The translations under genes and the position numbers were made by a program. Source: Lachancea kluyveri NRRL Y-12651 (taxonomy: Eukaryota; Ascomycota; Saccharomycetes; Saccharomycetales; Saccharomycetaceae). From it: a DNA stretch of 64,000 nucleotides. Position 1 is the first letter of the stretch. Each line of letters begins with the position of its first letter. The stretch spans positions 186,001 through 250,000 of the forward strand of contig CM000692.1 of NCBI GenBank assembly GCA_000149225.2, in the 5' to 3' direction. Below are positions 12,818-22,357 of the stretch, piece after piece. The notes beneath the pieces were generated by a model. It did not search any database, was not told the origin of the DNA, and saw only the letters and a program-made list of their open reading frames with translations.

Positions 12818-14923
12818 TCACTTTGGTAGTGAAAATTTGGAACTCTTACAGTTACCGGTCAAAATGTTCTTAGGGGTAGAATAACCAGCAGCCTTCCAAC
12901 TTGTCAAGTTGGCGTTTAGGTAAGCATTCTTATGGCTTTCGATATAATCATAAGTAGGATAATCGGGAGGATCGCAGGTCAAGCTAACAGCGTCTGGTGG
13001 TTGATAAAGTCTGACGTAGTCGATACTCATTGTCACCGGGAAGAAAATGAATTGCCAATCGATATAGGCCCAGTTGTTAGAAATACCCAAGTTCATAATG
13101 ATAGACATGGGTTCCTTAGATATTCTTCTCCAATCAATGTTACCGTTAGGGTGTAAAGCTTTGGCATATATGGTAAAAGTCGGTGTGTCACCGACATACC
13201 AACGGACGTAGCCGTTTTCATCATCGTTCAAATATTCAAGAACGTACTTTTGGAAATAACCTGCATCAGGTCCAAATTGATACCAAGTGGTGTTTAAAGA
13301 TGAAATCGCAGAAACGGCTTGTTGGAATGGACCACCACAGTAAGTATTCATAGTAGTTACTGAAGAGTTGTAAATTTCAACAAAGTCATAGTCTGGAATG
13401 TACCAAATATCGAAGGGGGCGATTTGCATGGATTGAGATGCAACACCAACACCCAACTTGGTATCGGCTTCAGCTTCAAGAACATCGATTTCTGGGGCAC
13501 CTCTGCCTACACCTTGATTGGGATGCTCTTCGTTGTCACATGTGCAAATACTCAACCTTTGACCTGGCAAGTATGAAATACCATCTGGAGAGCTTTGGTT
13601 TGGAGTGATGCCCGCGTCACAAGCTTCGTAAGAGTACGGCCAAACACCATCACTGGTGGCCAAGAAACCGGGCCTTGCCAAGTTACCCATAGTCCACAAA
13701 CCTGGCCACAAACCAGTAACACGGCCATAGTTGGGCAAGTTTGCAGAAATCTCCAACGTACCCTGGGTGAAGCACAATTTATTCCAGCTCTGAACCATAC
13801 CAGACCGGTAGTACAAGTCATGGTTCTTATAGGCATCCATTCTCAACTTCAGAGTACCGTTGGCGGTAGTGACAGCATCCGGTGTGTACCATTCCAAATC
13901 TTTGGTAGCATCGTAGTGAAGATCCGGAGCGGTCCAAAACTGACTATCACCATCATAGAAGGTTCTGCCAACAGCGTTGAACTCGTCAGAAAACACCAAT
14001 TTCCAGTCCGACCCGTCTTTGGACTTCCTGGTCTTGACATCCGATGGCGTGTCTGGGTCCACCAAACTAGTCCTTATGGCAAGCGGTGTTTTGTACTCAT
14101 ACAAAGTCAATAGCTCAACAACATTGTTGTTGTGGCCATGGTAACCGGCACCCGTATAAGTCAATACTGGTAGAATGACGAACAAAGCAATAGCACCTAA
14201 AAACAGGAAAAGAATACCGAGCATACCACCAGCAGATCTTTTATCCATATGCTTAAAATCCAAAGAAAATCTTTTTTTATCCAGTCTGGCCTCTTCTTCT
14301 GGATCAGGATTGTGTAGATAGTCGTCGTCTTCCTTTTCATTCATATGTAGGGGGAAAGAGGTTGCTGGGTAGCCACCAAAAGGAGAAAAATCCTGGTCGC
14401 TTAAAAATGGGTTCGAGGATGTGATAGAAGATGAGGAGTTATTGGCAGAAGACCCCGAATGGCCATTGTTGTTGTTGTTGTTGTTGTTCGTAGAACTTCC
14501 GACGTTGTTAGCATTGTTGATGGCGGCCATGGAAGCGACTCTTGAACCAACTAGAGGATATCTATCAAACGCAGGAGGAGACAGAATATCGTTGTTTGAA
14601 ATGCTATTTAATCCATGAGAATACAAGGAGGTGCTAGAAGGCAGTCCAGTGATATTGCTAGATTTAGGTGGTGGATTCTCTTTGCCCTTTGCATAGTAGC
14701 CGTTGTAATCAGAGACCATAGGATTGTTTTGGTTAGGATTATCGGAAGAGTCGTGGTGAAGCAGAGAAGAATTACTGGCGTTGTGTGATGGAAAAGCCGA
14801 AGAGTCCTCTTCTTCAGCATCGTCCAAAAAAGGATTTTTAACAGTGCTGGTGTTATTCCCGTCAGATGACGACAAGTCCTCTGACGTGTATGGAGAATGG
14901 CTTGTCAAATTCCTGGTAGACAT
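12818..14923 (-). CDS. KRE6: Beta-1,6-glucan biosynthesis protein (Kre6/Skn1 family)
   Basis: Type II membrane glycoprotein of the secretory pathway needed for cell-wall beta-1,6-glucan; glycoside hydrolase family 16 fold. The frame runs to 15049, but the first 42 codons are lysine-rich and include a poly-T genomic tract, so I place the start at 14923 (MSTRNLTSHS), giving 701 aa against 720 in S. cerevisiae. Parts: a Ser/Asn-rich cytosolic tail with an asparagine run, the conserved DILSPPAFDRYPLVGSR motif, DYLHNPDPEEEARLDKKRF, one transmembrane segment near 234-258, then the luminal GH16-like domain with EIDVLEAE near 475. It represents the unduplicated ancestor of KRE6 and SKN1. Confidence 0.96.
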   Translation of the reverse strand: MSTRNLTSHSPYTSEDLSSSDGNNTSTVKNPFLDDAEEEDSSAFPSHNASNSSLLHHDSSDNPNQNNPMVSDYNGYYAKGKENPPPKSSNITGLPSSTSLYSHGLNSISNNDILSPPAFDRYPLVGSRVASMAAINNANNVGSSTNNNNNNNNGHSGSSANNSSSSITSSNPFLSDQDFSPFGGYPATSFPLHMNEKEDDDYLHNPDPEEEARLDKKRFSLDFKHMDKRSAGGMLGILFLFLGAIALFVILPVLTYTGAGYHGHNNNVVELLTLYEYKTPLAIRTSLVDPDTPSDVKTRKSKDGSDWKLVFSDEFNAVGRTFYDGDSQFWTAPDLHYDATKDLEWYTPDAVTTANGTLKLRMDAYKNHDLYYRSGMVQSWNKLCFTQGTLEISANLPNYGRVTGLWPGLWTMGNLARPGFLATSDGVWPYSYEACDAGITPNQSSPDGISYLPGQRLSICTCDNEEHPNQGVGRGAPEIDVLEAEADTKLGVGVASQSMQIAPFDIWYIPDYDFVEIYNSSVTTMNTYCGGPFQQAVSAISSLNTTWYQFGPDAGYFQKYVLEYLNDDENGYVRWYVGDTPTFTIYAKALHPNGNIDWRRISKEPMSIIMNLGISNNWAYIDWQFIFFPVTMSIDYVRLYQPPDAVSLTCDPPDYPTYDYIESHKNAYLNANLTSWKAAGYSTPKNILTGNCKSSKFSLPK

Positions 14924-16069
14924 TATTGAGCTTTTTTTTTTTTTTTCTTTTGCCTGTTTGCTTTTTCCTCCTGTGTTATCTTTCAAATCACTGATAGTTG
15001 TTATTCTTGATTCAAACGAGTGTGAGAGAAAACTTATAGCAGGACTCAAGAGGCAGAGTAAAAAGTAAGAGCTGGTTTATTCTTCAACAGCGTAGTCTTT
15101 TGTCTAAGCAGTGAACAAAATGATCGTTACCAAGTAAGCAAGTTTCAGACTTCCTTTTAAGAAATTCTGGTTCGGCCAACTTCTCAGTGCCTTTTTTTTT
15201 TTTTTTGCCTTTGCTTCAAGGTCGCGTTTTTCCTCAGCCAAAGCCACAAAAAAAAGAAAAGGCGCGGACGCTGCAGCGAGGGGCCTAGACGTGGCCTCTT
15301 CGTTATATGTTATATTTTGTCACGTGATATATGGCTGCATAAGTTTACGAAATAGAAGGTTTTAACGTAACCCAAGTTAGAGACTGGGATGGTCCATTGA
15401 GGTTTTTCAAGAGAGGGAAGGTGTAGCGATTTAGTCCCACTGTTGTCGAAGGTCTAATCCTAATCTGTAGAATTGGTGACGTCTTTTCGTGTCATGTATG
15501 CGCCTCGACTTTTGTGGCGCAGTATCACATGGAAACCTAGTTGACAGCCCTTCAAGGGTCTACTCTGCTTAGGTACTACTGTCAATTCAAACGTTGTTGT
15601 TTTTTCTTTGTTTTTTTTTTGGGAACGTGTGTAATCTGGGGCCCATGACTCCTATTAGTCTTTATAGTGCGCATATATTATGGCTATGTTTCGTTGGGTA
15701 CCCCCTCATTCCTCTTGTAGTGCCTGCTTTGGCATTACATCGATTTTTGTTGTTTTTTTTTTGATACTATTGCCAGTAAACTTTTACCTCAACGCCGGTT
15801 GGAGGCTGTATGTACACCTGACTACTAAATGAAAGACTCTATATTTACTTGCTATACAAGCGAAGCGCGTGGTTCGATTTGTGCTGGCCTCGAAGCTTAG
15901 CATCTTGCCCCTGTCTAGTTTTCGCTGGGCATACCTAATTGTGTCGAAAAAAAGAAGCATTCGAGTTTCTAATCTCCGAACGGTTCATGTAAAGTGGGAG
16001 AGAGAGAGATGTGGACCTTCCACGCGAATCTCAACCTGCCATTTTCTGTTCTCTGAGGGAAACTCTCAA
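14924..16069. other. KRE6 promoter and 3' flank of the SIS-domain gene
   Basis: About 1.15 kb. No gene supported. It contains several long T-runs (for example 15190-15206, 15601-15620, 15750-15762), a CG-rich patch near 15262-15300 and a palindromic TCACGTGA at 15320-15327. The frame at 15869-16147 has no family resemblance. Confidence 0.55.
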
Positions 16070-16972
16070 CTAGCGTGCTATCTCATCCATGAACTCGGAC
16101 CACACCCGCTCCCCACTACAATTCCATTTCTTATACTTTCTTCGTAATTTGTTAGACAAATGTTCCTTGTTGTCCACAACGACGTAATCGTAAAGTACCA
16201 CAGCCTGTACAAAATCAAACTCGGAACACTCTCCGCTATCGAGATATCCAACTGTCTCCTGGTTCCTTGCGCTGCTGATGGCTTGATTTCTCGCACCGTC
16301 TAATTCGTTGACTTTCTTGCCAATGCCACCTCCGGGGTGCATTGTTTGAAAGCATTGCCTCCTTTTGGCTGAATCACCACCGTAATAGAGTTCGCTTAGT
16401 GATACGCATAGACAGTCCAACACGGTGAGCATCAAAGTTGTGGACACCGTAGGAGAGTTTAAGCCCTTTTGTAATGTGGCTTCTTGGAATTCAGCCGGTT
16501 GTGGGACGTGCAGAATTTCGTCTGCCATTTTTCCCAACAATGATTCTTGTTTGGAGGTCACTAGTATTTTGAAATTTTTCAAAAGTTTTATCTGCTTCAA
16601 ATACTCTAGAAACACCACTAGTTCACTGGTTTCTCCGCTGCTGGAGCACAGCAGTAGCACATCGTTGTTCTTCAATACCCCCAGATCTCCATGCATCGCT
16701 TCGGTTGGATGCAAGTACACGGCATGTAGACCTAGTGAATTGAGCATAGCAACACTTTTGCAAATCACTTTAAAAGATTTTCCACAACCGACGAATACAA
16801 TCTTATTTCCAGCTTTCAATGAATCGTTCAGTATCCTTAGTATTTGGGTAATTTTGGTATGATCTTCTTGCTGGTAGTATATCGAGACATTATCCATTGC
16901 TCTAGTGTGATGGTATAGCAACTCAACAAATGTGCTCACCGGATTCAGTACAGTGTTTTCAGCTTCTGTCAT
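16070..16972 (-). CDS. SIS-domain sugar-phosphate isomerase homologue (arabinose-5-phosphate isomerase-like)
   Basis: 300 aa with a single SIS (sugar isomerase) domain. Motifs match the bacterial KdsD/GutQ family of D-arabinose-5-phosphate isomerases: GCGKS at 63-67, HPTEAMHGDLG at 88-98, SSSGETSE around 110-117 and HPGGGIGKK at 212-220. The CBS pair found in KdsD is absent; instead there is a basic C-terminus (NKLRRKYKKWNC). I know of no S. cerevisiae orthologue, though related proteins occur in other fungi. It probably binds or isomerises a keto/aldose phosphate, but substrate and role are unknown. It lies between KRE6 and BTN2, which are neighbours in the reconstructed order, so it was inserted here or lost elsewhere. 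Confidence 0.85.
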   Translation of the reverse strand: MTEAENTVLNPVSTFVELLYHHTRAMDNVSIYYQQEDHTKITQILRILNDSLKAGNKIVFVGCGKSFKVICKSVAMLNSLGLHAVYLHPTEAMHGDLGVLKNNDVLLLCSSSGETSELVVFLEYLKQIKLLKNFKILVTSKQESLLGKMADEILHVPQPAEFQEATLQKGLNSPTVSTTLMLTVLDCLCVSLSELYYGGDSAKRRQCFQTMHPGGGIGKKVNELDGARNQAISSARNQETVGYLDSGECSEFDFVQAVVLYDYVVVDNKEHLSNKLRRKYKKWNCSGERVWSEFMDEIAR

Positions 16973-17507
16973 TGGTTCCTGTGGTTCTTGTTTTGTGGCT
17001 TTAATCTCTATAAGAATGATTTTCGAATTGAGTGTTTTCAGATCAATTTTAATTCTTCTTCTTCTTCTTCTTTTTCCCTTTTGCTTCTGTATATTACTTT
17101 TTGTATTGCGATTTTCTGCTTCTAGTAGCGACCAAACAATCTGTACCCAGGCGGATGTAAACTTTTAACCCTATTGTTTGTTTGTTTTTTTTTTAAGTAT
17201 AGCTGGAAACAGTGCTGCGAACAGAGCAGTGACTGCGGATTTTCACCAACGTCCACAAGAATGGCTTCCCTTTCAAAAGAAGGCTCGGGAAATGGGCAAA
17301 GCCGAAAATGACTTCAAAAGCTACACTGGCGTGAATCTGTCAGCAAAACTCGACCACCGCGTCACAAGTCCCGATTTGCACCCGTTCATGGTAAGTGCTG
17401 GCCTTCTCATAGACATTGGATTTCTGCAGGATGTCCGAGCATAATGTTCAACCAGGATAACAGTGTGTATTGAGCAAAAACATAAAGGCTAAATTGGCCT
17501 TTTGGAG
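16973..17507. other. Upstream flank of the SIS gene containing an orphan open frame
   Basis: The first 190 bp contain a CTT-repeat tract (about 17051-17072). From 17167 to 17444 the plus strand is open with coding-like codon choice but no ATG start; see the separate entry. The 3' end of tRNA-Ala follows, with a T-run on the minus strand at about 17476-17480 as a likely Pol III terminator. Confidence 0.5.
17178..17444 (+). other. Orphan open reading frame without ATG start
   Basis: About 80 residues beginning after a T-tract and the sequence AAGTATAG at 17195-17202. The body (RAVTADFHQRPQEWLPFQKK, then a TGVNLSAKLDHRVTSPDLHPFM-like segment) looks protein-like in composition. There is no initiating ATG, and I do not recognise a family. 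It could be a 3' exon behind a pyrimidine-AG acceptor, a gene relic or chance. No TACTAAC branch site is visible upstream. Confidence 0.25.
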
Positions 17508-17580
17508 TGGACGAGTCCGGAGTCGAACCGAAGACCTCTCCCATGCTAAGGGAGCGCGCTACCAACTACGCCACACGCCC
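17508..17580 (-). tRNA. tRNA-Ala (AGC)
   Basis: A 73-nt cloverleaf on the minus strand. It starts GGGCGTG and ends in CTCGTCC plus discriminator A, with the G3:U70 wobble pair that is the identity signal for alanine. The anticodon stem CTCCC/GGGAG encloses loop TTAGCAT with anticodon AGC. The T-arm carries GGTTCGACTCC. It matches the S. cerevisiae alanine AGC tRNA with a few changes. No intron. Confidence 0.97.
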
Positions 17581-18486
17581 GTGTTAAATTCTTGAGATTT
17601 TGGGATTAGAATTTCTGTCTTAACACACGGTTAACAGGTTGTACCTAACATTGACTGTCATATGCTATTACTTCTCAACCAATTTTTCCGATGGTCCCCT
17701 AGTTCTGGGTGCTATCCTTGATAAGATGATGTTATTCACTTTATGCGGTTCTCCTAGGGAAATACAAGCAGCTGGTCCTGGGATATAGCCCGCTTATTCC
17801 ACAACGACGTGTATGTGTGTGTGTGGGACGTGAAACAAGAAAGCTAGTATCACATGACCTTTTGCATTGGCACATAGAAGAAACAAATAGCACAAACGAC
17901 ACCAATCACGTACGAATATCGGTTAACTGAATGCCAAAGGCCAAACTGGTTTGGTAAACTATTAACAGAGGCTAGAGATTTATTGAAGTGGGATCTCAAT
18001 TATACATGGAATAAAACAGTCAAGAAGTGCCAATTCAGAGCATAAGCCGTTAACTATATGCTAAATATGGTGATTGCGTGACCGAATCGTGTTTTTAATG
18101 GACTCCTATTTAGTAAGCACTTGGTGGCATGATTTCTTGAGTTTTCTTACATGCATGCTGTTATTCATGCTAAGGCCACTTTCTCTTACGATCGCTGCGC
18201 TATATTTACACATTTGGAACAAAGGCTGTCGAGTTACTATAATTCTGAAAGTGTTTAGACATTCGAAAATCTTGTACGGCGCCTCCATGTGCTAAGTTTT
18301 TGACGCTACCTGGTCGTTTGCCTTAACCAGAACTGATAAGGTATTTTCAGAGTACACAACAGACGTATTGACAAATTGATCTGCATGCATATATATATGT
18401 TTTTAAAACGAATAATAGAAAATTTTTAACTATGCTCAAAACCGTTTATTATACATCATTAATATACATTATTTCTTTTTCTGCCG
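17581..18486. other. Upstream flank of tRNA-Ala and 3' flank of BTN2
   Basis: About 900 bp. I see no LTR here despite the tRNA, and no credible gene; small frames near 18074-18295 lack family features. A short TG repeat lies at about 17809-17824. Confidence 0.5.
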
Positions 18487-19716
18487 TTATAGACTGTCAA
18501 TAATTGAAGTTTCTACTGGGCTTTTACTAACAGACTCGTTGTATCTGTGTATCTCTTCATCTTCGATATCTTCTAGCAGAACAGGAGAAGCGGGTTGTGG
18601 AAGTTGCCTAGAAACGGAGCTCGTTTGTTTTTCAGGGGTGTTGAAGTTGATGTTGATAGTGACATGCTGTGGGGAAGAGTTCTGGGTATCCGAAGATTTT
18701 TGTACTGGTTTTTCACTACTTTCCAACTTTTTATTCAATTGTTCTCTCAACTTTTTCACTCTTTGTTCCTCAAGCAGTTGAGCATTTCTTTCAGCGATTC
18801 TCTTTTCCTTTTCCCTCTCCTCTCTCTCTCTCTTCTCCACTAGTTGGGCCTTTCTCTCGGCAAGAAGTGCTTTTCTTTTCTCCCTTTCTCTTTGTTCCTG
18901 TAGGTGTCTCTCTTTCAAAAGCAGTTGTTCCTTTAAAGCTTCTTCTTGTCTTTGATGTTCTTCCTCGGCTTTCCTTTGTTCTTCAATTTGTCTCTGTAAT
19001 TTCAATTCGGTTTGAGTTTTTTCTGTGGCAGTGGTGCTCTCTTCTTGTTTGTTTCTAGCACACCACTCTAGCAAGTTATTTAGAGGATCGTGCTGCTTCT
19101 TCTCAGTTTCTATGGTTTCTTGCTTTGGTTTTTCAATACCAATTCTAAGCGCAGAAACGTTTTCACTGATCATTTCGCAGCTGATAACACGAACATCTTC
19201 AAATACACTGCCTAAATCAAACTTCTTAATTAGGTTGTCGTTACGACTAGCAATGTCTAATTCATCACCTTCGTGATTTAAGGTAATTTCGTAATCCTGA
19301 AAATTTTCTTTGGCAATTTGGCGGCCAATCTTTTGCATGTCCAAACTGTTCAGAGCCTTGCGTAATATTTCCTCATCGCTTAAGTCTTCTTGAATGTAAA
19401 ATTGATTTCCGAAAAAGTCACTAACCAGTTGGCACTTTGGAACATAGCTATCCCTTGCATCCATTAGGTGAGTGTAAACTATGTCAGACAATTTTGCCTG
19501 AGAAACCGGTTTGTACAATGTTAGGATGCACTCTTTATCGTTTTCATCAATATCGTACTGTAATTTGTGTTGGGGTTTGTAGTGATAACTGTTGCTCGGA
19601 GCTCGGCAAATTCTTCTTCTCTTTTGAACTGGACTTGAAAATTGTGGTGCAGTAACAGCACTGTTGAAAAGTTGGATTGGCTCAAAAATGCATGGGGATT
19701 CTGCGAAAGTGAACAT
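18487..19716 (-). CDS. BTN2: Btn2/Cur1-type protein-sorting factor
   Basis: 409 aa. The N-terminus MFTFAESPCIFE and C-terminus (SPVLLEDIEDEEIHRYNESV, then SKSP...IIDSL) match S. cerevisiae Btn2 (410 aa). The middle segment DFFGNQFYIQEDLSDEEILR also aligns. Residues about 215-350 form a long Glu/Arg/Lys/Gln coiled coil. Btn2 and its paralogue Cur1 gather misfolded proteins into deposits with small heat-shock proteins and Sis1, and Btn2 also acts in late endosome to Golgi retrieval. Only one copy is present here, representing the pre-duplication gene. A perfect heat-shock element lies about 230 bp upstream (19945-19957). Confidence 0.93.
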   Translation of the reverse strand: MFTFAESPCIFEPIQLFNSAVTAPQFSSPVQKRRRICRAPSNSYHYKPQHKLQYDIDENDKECILTLYKPVSQAKLSDIVYTHLMDARDSYVPKCQLVSDFFGNQFYIQEDLSDEEILRKALNSLDMQKIGRQIAKENFQDYEITLNHEGDELDIASRNDNLIKKFDLGSVFEDVRVISCEMISENVSALRIGIEKPKQETIETEKKQHDPLNNLLEWCARNKQEESTTATEKTQTELKLQRQIEEQRKAEEEHQRQEEALKEQLLLKERHLQEQREREKRKALLAERKAQLVEKREREEREKEKRIAERNAQLLEEQRVKKLREQLNKKLESSEKPVQKSSDTQNSSPQHVTININFNTPEKQTSSVSRQLPQPASPVLLEDIEDEEIHRYNESVSKSPVETSIIDSL

Positions 19717-20427
19717 TATTTTTTTTTCTTGTTATAATTTGCTTCTTATGATACTTAGACAAGTATTGGTCTTTGTTGATTGATTGGTTGATTAGAAGAG
19801 AAGGAATAAAAAAAGGTGGGGCAAACCTCTTCAAATCAGTTTTATTTTGGTCTGTATTTATAGTAATTCTTATCATCGGTTCAGCATGATTGGTAGTATT
19901 TGTCATCGCTGGTCACTTTACATATTCCCTGGCGTTCTTCAAGCTTCTTGAATGTTCCGGCTTAGCGGTCTGTGGATTATGTAATACAACTCGAACTTTC
20001 TGGAAAAAGATAGATGTACGTCACGTGATAAATGCCCGATAAGCAGTATCTAACGCACTTTATTCAGGTTTAAGCCGGACGTTATCTAACGTGATAATTG
20101 AATTTCATCGGATCTGTTGTAGTTTATCAATCTTTCTTAAAGCTATTTTAGGACCGTTTATCTATATCTAGTTTTTTTTTTGTTTCTTTTTCATGTTTAC
20201 TTGTTGATTAATGTTTGCAAGTTCCAATTTGAGATTTAAGGACGTTGCCATTAATACAAACATCAAAGGATACAAGATAAAAAAACAATCCAACAGGAAA
20301 TCAAACAATGAAACTTATGCAAAGAAGCATCTTAACCCTTAACTAAAACATTATTTATCCTCAGTACTTATATCTTGTATCAAAATAAAATAGAACTACG
20401 CAGCCCCATCCTTACTCCAATTATGCA
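19717..20427. other. BTN2 promoter and VPS62 3' flank
   Basis: 711 bp, no gene seen. The useful signals are the heat-shock element at 19935-19957 and TCACGTGA at 20021-20028. The remainder is AT-rich with short homopolymers. Confidence 0.6.
19935..19957. promoter_or_regulatory. Heat-shock element upstream of BTN2
   Basis: TTCTTGAATGTTC at 19945-19957 is an exact three-unit HSE (TTC-nn-GAA-nn-TTC). A further in-phase TTC at 19935-19937, with CAA in place of GAA between, extends it to five units with one mismatch. BTN2 and CUR1 are strongly Hsf1-induced in S. cerevisiae. Confidence 0.7.
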
Positions 20428-21789
20428 TTAACCAGTAAAATAATCCATCACAAAACAGAATACACCACGCCACATTGCCAATCTTACCAAAGACCTCAAC
20501 CACTTAGGGCGTATTCTATAGAGAGCAACACCACAGTTGTCACCAACTAAATCGTTTCTCTCTGCATCCAAACCTTGACCTCTCTTAATAGTCCTTCTTG
20601 CAGGACAGCCGTTCCAAAAATTCCACCATTTGGTGCGCTGGCAAATACCGGTTCGTTCCAAATGTTTGGTCAATGGCCCACTGGGACCATCGATGTACCT
20701 CCATTGGACAGGACACCATTTTTGCCTTTTATCGTCTCTGGGTAGTTGCTTATCACCCCAATGCCCTTTGAAATACAACCAATCTGTACCTAACTCGGCT
20801 TCTCGTTGGGAGGAAGGGGTCACTGTAGTACCATCGTATGTATAGCCGAGGAAGTTCAATGAAGGATCCCATAATGGACCACGATCTGTAAAGTCACTCA
20901 AGGCACTAAAAAAGAAAGGAACGTCGTGTGCGTGTTGCCCAACAGATGCATAGTTAGCATGGGTACCACGAGCGCTAAAGATCAAGGGTCTTTTGAGTAT
21001 CTCTCCAGTGTTTTTACCATCAACACGGCGCAAGCGGTCCAATTTTTCTAGAGCATCAAATTTATAGCCACCTCCCCCACCGTGTGCACTCATCCATACA
21101 TATTCGGGTTCACCTTTAAAAAACCTTACCAAAGAGTGCTCCCAGTCGCCAACGTGATTACCCCAAGGTCCGTAGCCCATTATGAAGGGGCCTAAATTGA
21201 ATGCATAAAAGTAAAACCAGTATGCGTCGACCCAACCGTTACCTTTATCCACAACGATTAGTATAGCTGGTGCATTTTTAATGTAACCTGTACCGTATTC
21301 CGGGGTATGGCCCAAAAGCCAGCGAGGAGGATCTGAATCAAAATCATCAAGGGATGTTAGATACGTTTCTTTACTGGGAATAGTCATATTATTTTGACCA
21401 GATTGCCCAAAGAAGCCTTCTGTTAGATCCTTGAGATTCAAAACTGGTGGTTTCACAACATCTCCATCATCTGTAGTTATTTGGAAGTTGTGAATGAACT
21501 CGGAAACGTCAGAGGGCCAATATCGTTCTTCACTATAGAGATGGACCAGGGGGCAATAATCAATAACATACTGTGGAATGAAGCCCTCATATGGCAGAGT
21601 TTTCATACCATCAGTAAGGTCGCTTGGTGGTAATACGGGTGGCCGTCCGCCGTAAGCTGGGTTAATAGTACTATCATCTCTGGTAGAAGCAAAAGGATCG
21701 TTATCTAGCCAGGGAACCACAACTGAAGATACGCAAGGCAGAAAAATCGATAGCGGTATGCAAAACATCATGACTATATCATCTACCAA
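20428..21789 (-). CDS. VPS62: Vacuolar sorting-associated protein Vps62 (Vps62/Tda6 family)
   Basis: 453 aa with a hydrophobic N-terminus (MMFCIPLSIFLPCVSS) that looks like a signal peptide; the start could be the listed ATG or a Met six or seven codons later. The Vps62 domain follows, with conserved YCPLVHLYSEERYWPSDV, YWFYFYAFNLGP, GNHVGDWEHSLVRF and ARGTHANYAS stretches. In S. cerevisiae the family has two members, Vps62 (vacuolar protein sorting) and Tda6. Only one is present here and its neighbours (BTN2, NDC10) match the VPS62 locus. Biochemical activity is unknown. Confidence 0.92.
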   Translation of the reverse strand: MVDDIVMMFCIPLSIFLPCVSSVVVPWLDNDPFASTRDDSTINPAYGGRPPVLPPSDLTDGMKTLPYEGFIPQYVIDYCPLVHLYSEERYWPSDVSEFIHNFQITTDDGDVVKPPVLNLKDLTEGFFGQSGQNNMTIPSKETYLTSLDDFDSDPPRWLLGHTPEYGTGYIKNAPAILIVVDKGNGWVDAYWFYFYAFNLGPFIMGYGPWGNHVGDWEHSLVRFFKGEPEYVWMSAHGGGGGYKFDALEKLDRLRRVDGKNTGEILKRPLIFSARGTHANYASVGQHAHDVPFFFSALSDFTDRGPLWDPSLNFLGYTYDGTTVTPSSQREAELGTDWLYFKGHWGDKQLPRDDKRQKWCPVQWRYIDGPSGPLTKHLERTGICQRTKWWNFWNGCPARRTIKRGQGLDAERNDLVGDNCGVALYRIRPKWLRSLVRLAMWRGVFCFVMDYFTG

Positions 21790-22357
21790 AAGCGAAACTG
21801 AGTATATGATATTTGTGTATGAATGAGCTATTTAAGTCAGGATCTTCTGAGACAGTTTTTTTTTATAGTTTTTAAACGAGAACAGGGAACCGCGGGGGAA
21901 ACATACAAAACTCGCAAAGTGCGCAAACTATAGGGAGCAAACGTATCTTGAATTCCACGCGATTTACATTCCACAGACAAGACCTGATGGACTATTACAA
22001 AGGGTTTAGAAATTTTTACCAGAAGGCGAATGCCTCGTGGTGACTATTTTGTTGTATTGCTTGCTTAGTAAACCAATTATAATTACGCTTACTAGCATAT
22101 TAGTACATCTCACCGCAGCACTACAGACGTTGCACATCCGTCATGTATGTATATATATAATGAAACTCATCAGATGGTAAGTACAGCACAATGTTGCATA
22201 GCACATATCAAGATGTTTTATTCGCTATCACGTAACTTTCCGTAGCTGTGGTTAGACCAACCGACCATAGAGCTGAAACATTCAAACAATTGTGTGTGTA
22301 TGTATGTATACACGCAAAAACAATCGTATGAATTTGTAACAGTAGTGTACAAGGCCA
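21790..22357. other. VPS62 promoter and NDC10 3' flank
   Basis: 568 bp without a gene. TATATATAA-type sequence near 22150-22160 and short TG/AT microsatellites. Nothing else noted. Confidence 0.5.

Noticed and set aside
14924-15049. 42-codon N-terminal extension of KRE6
   Set aside because: Encoded partly by a genomic poly-T tract and not conserved; internal ATG at 14923 is preferred.
17581-18100. Possible LTR upstream of tRNA-Ala
   Set aside because: Checked for TGTTGG/CCAACA ends and for delta, sigma and tau similarity; none seen.
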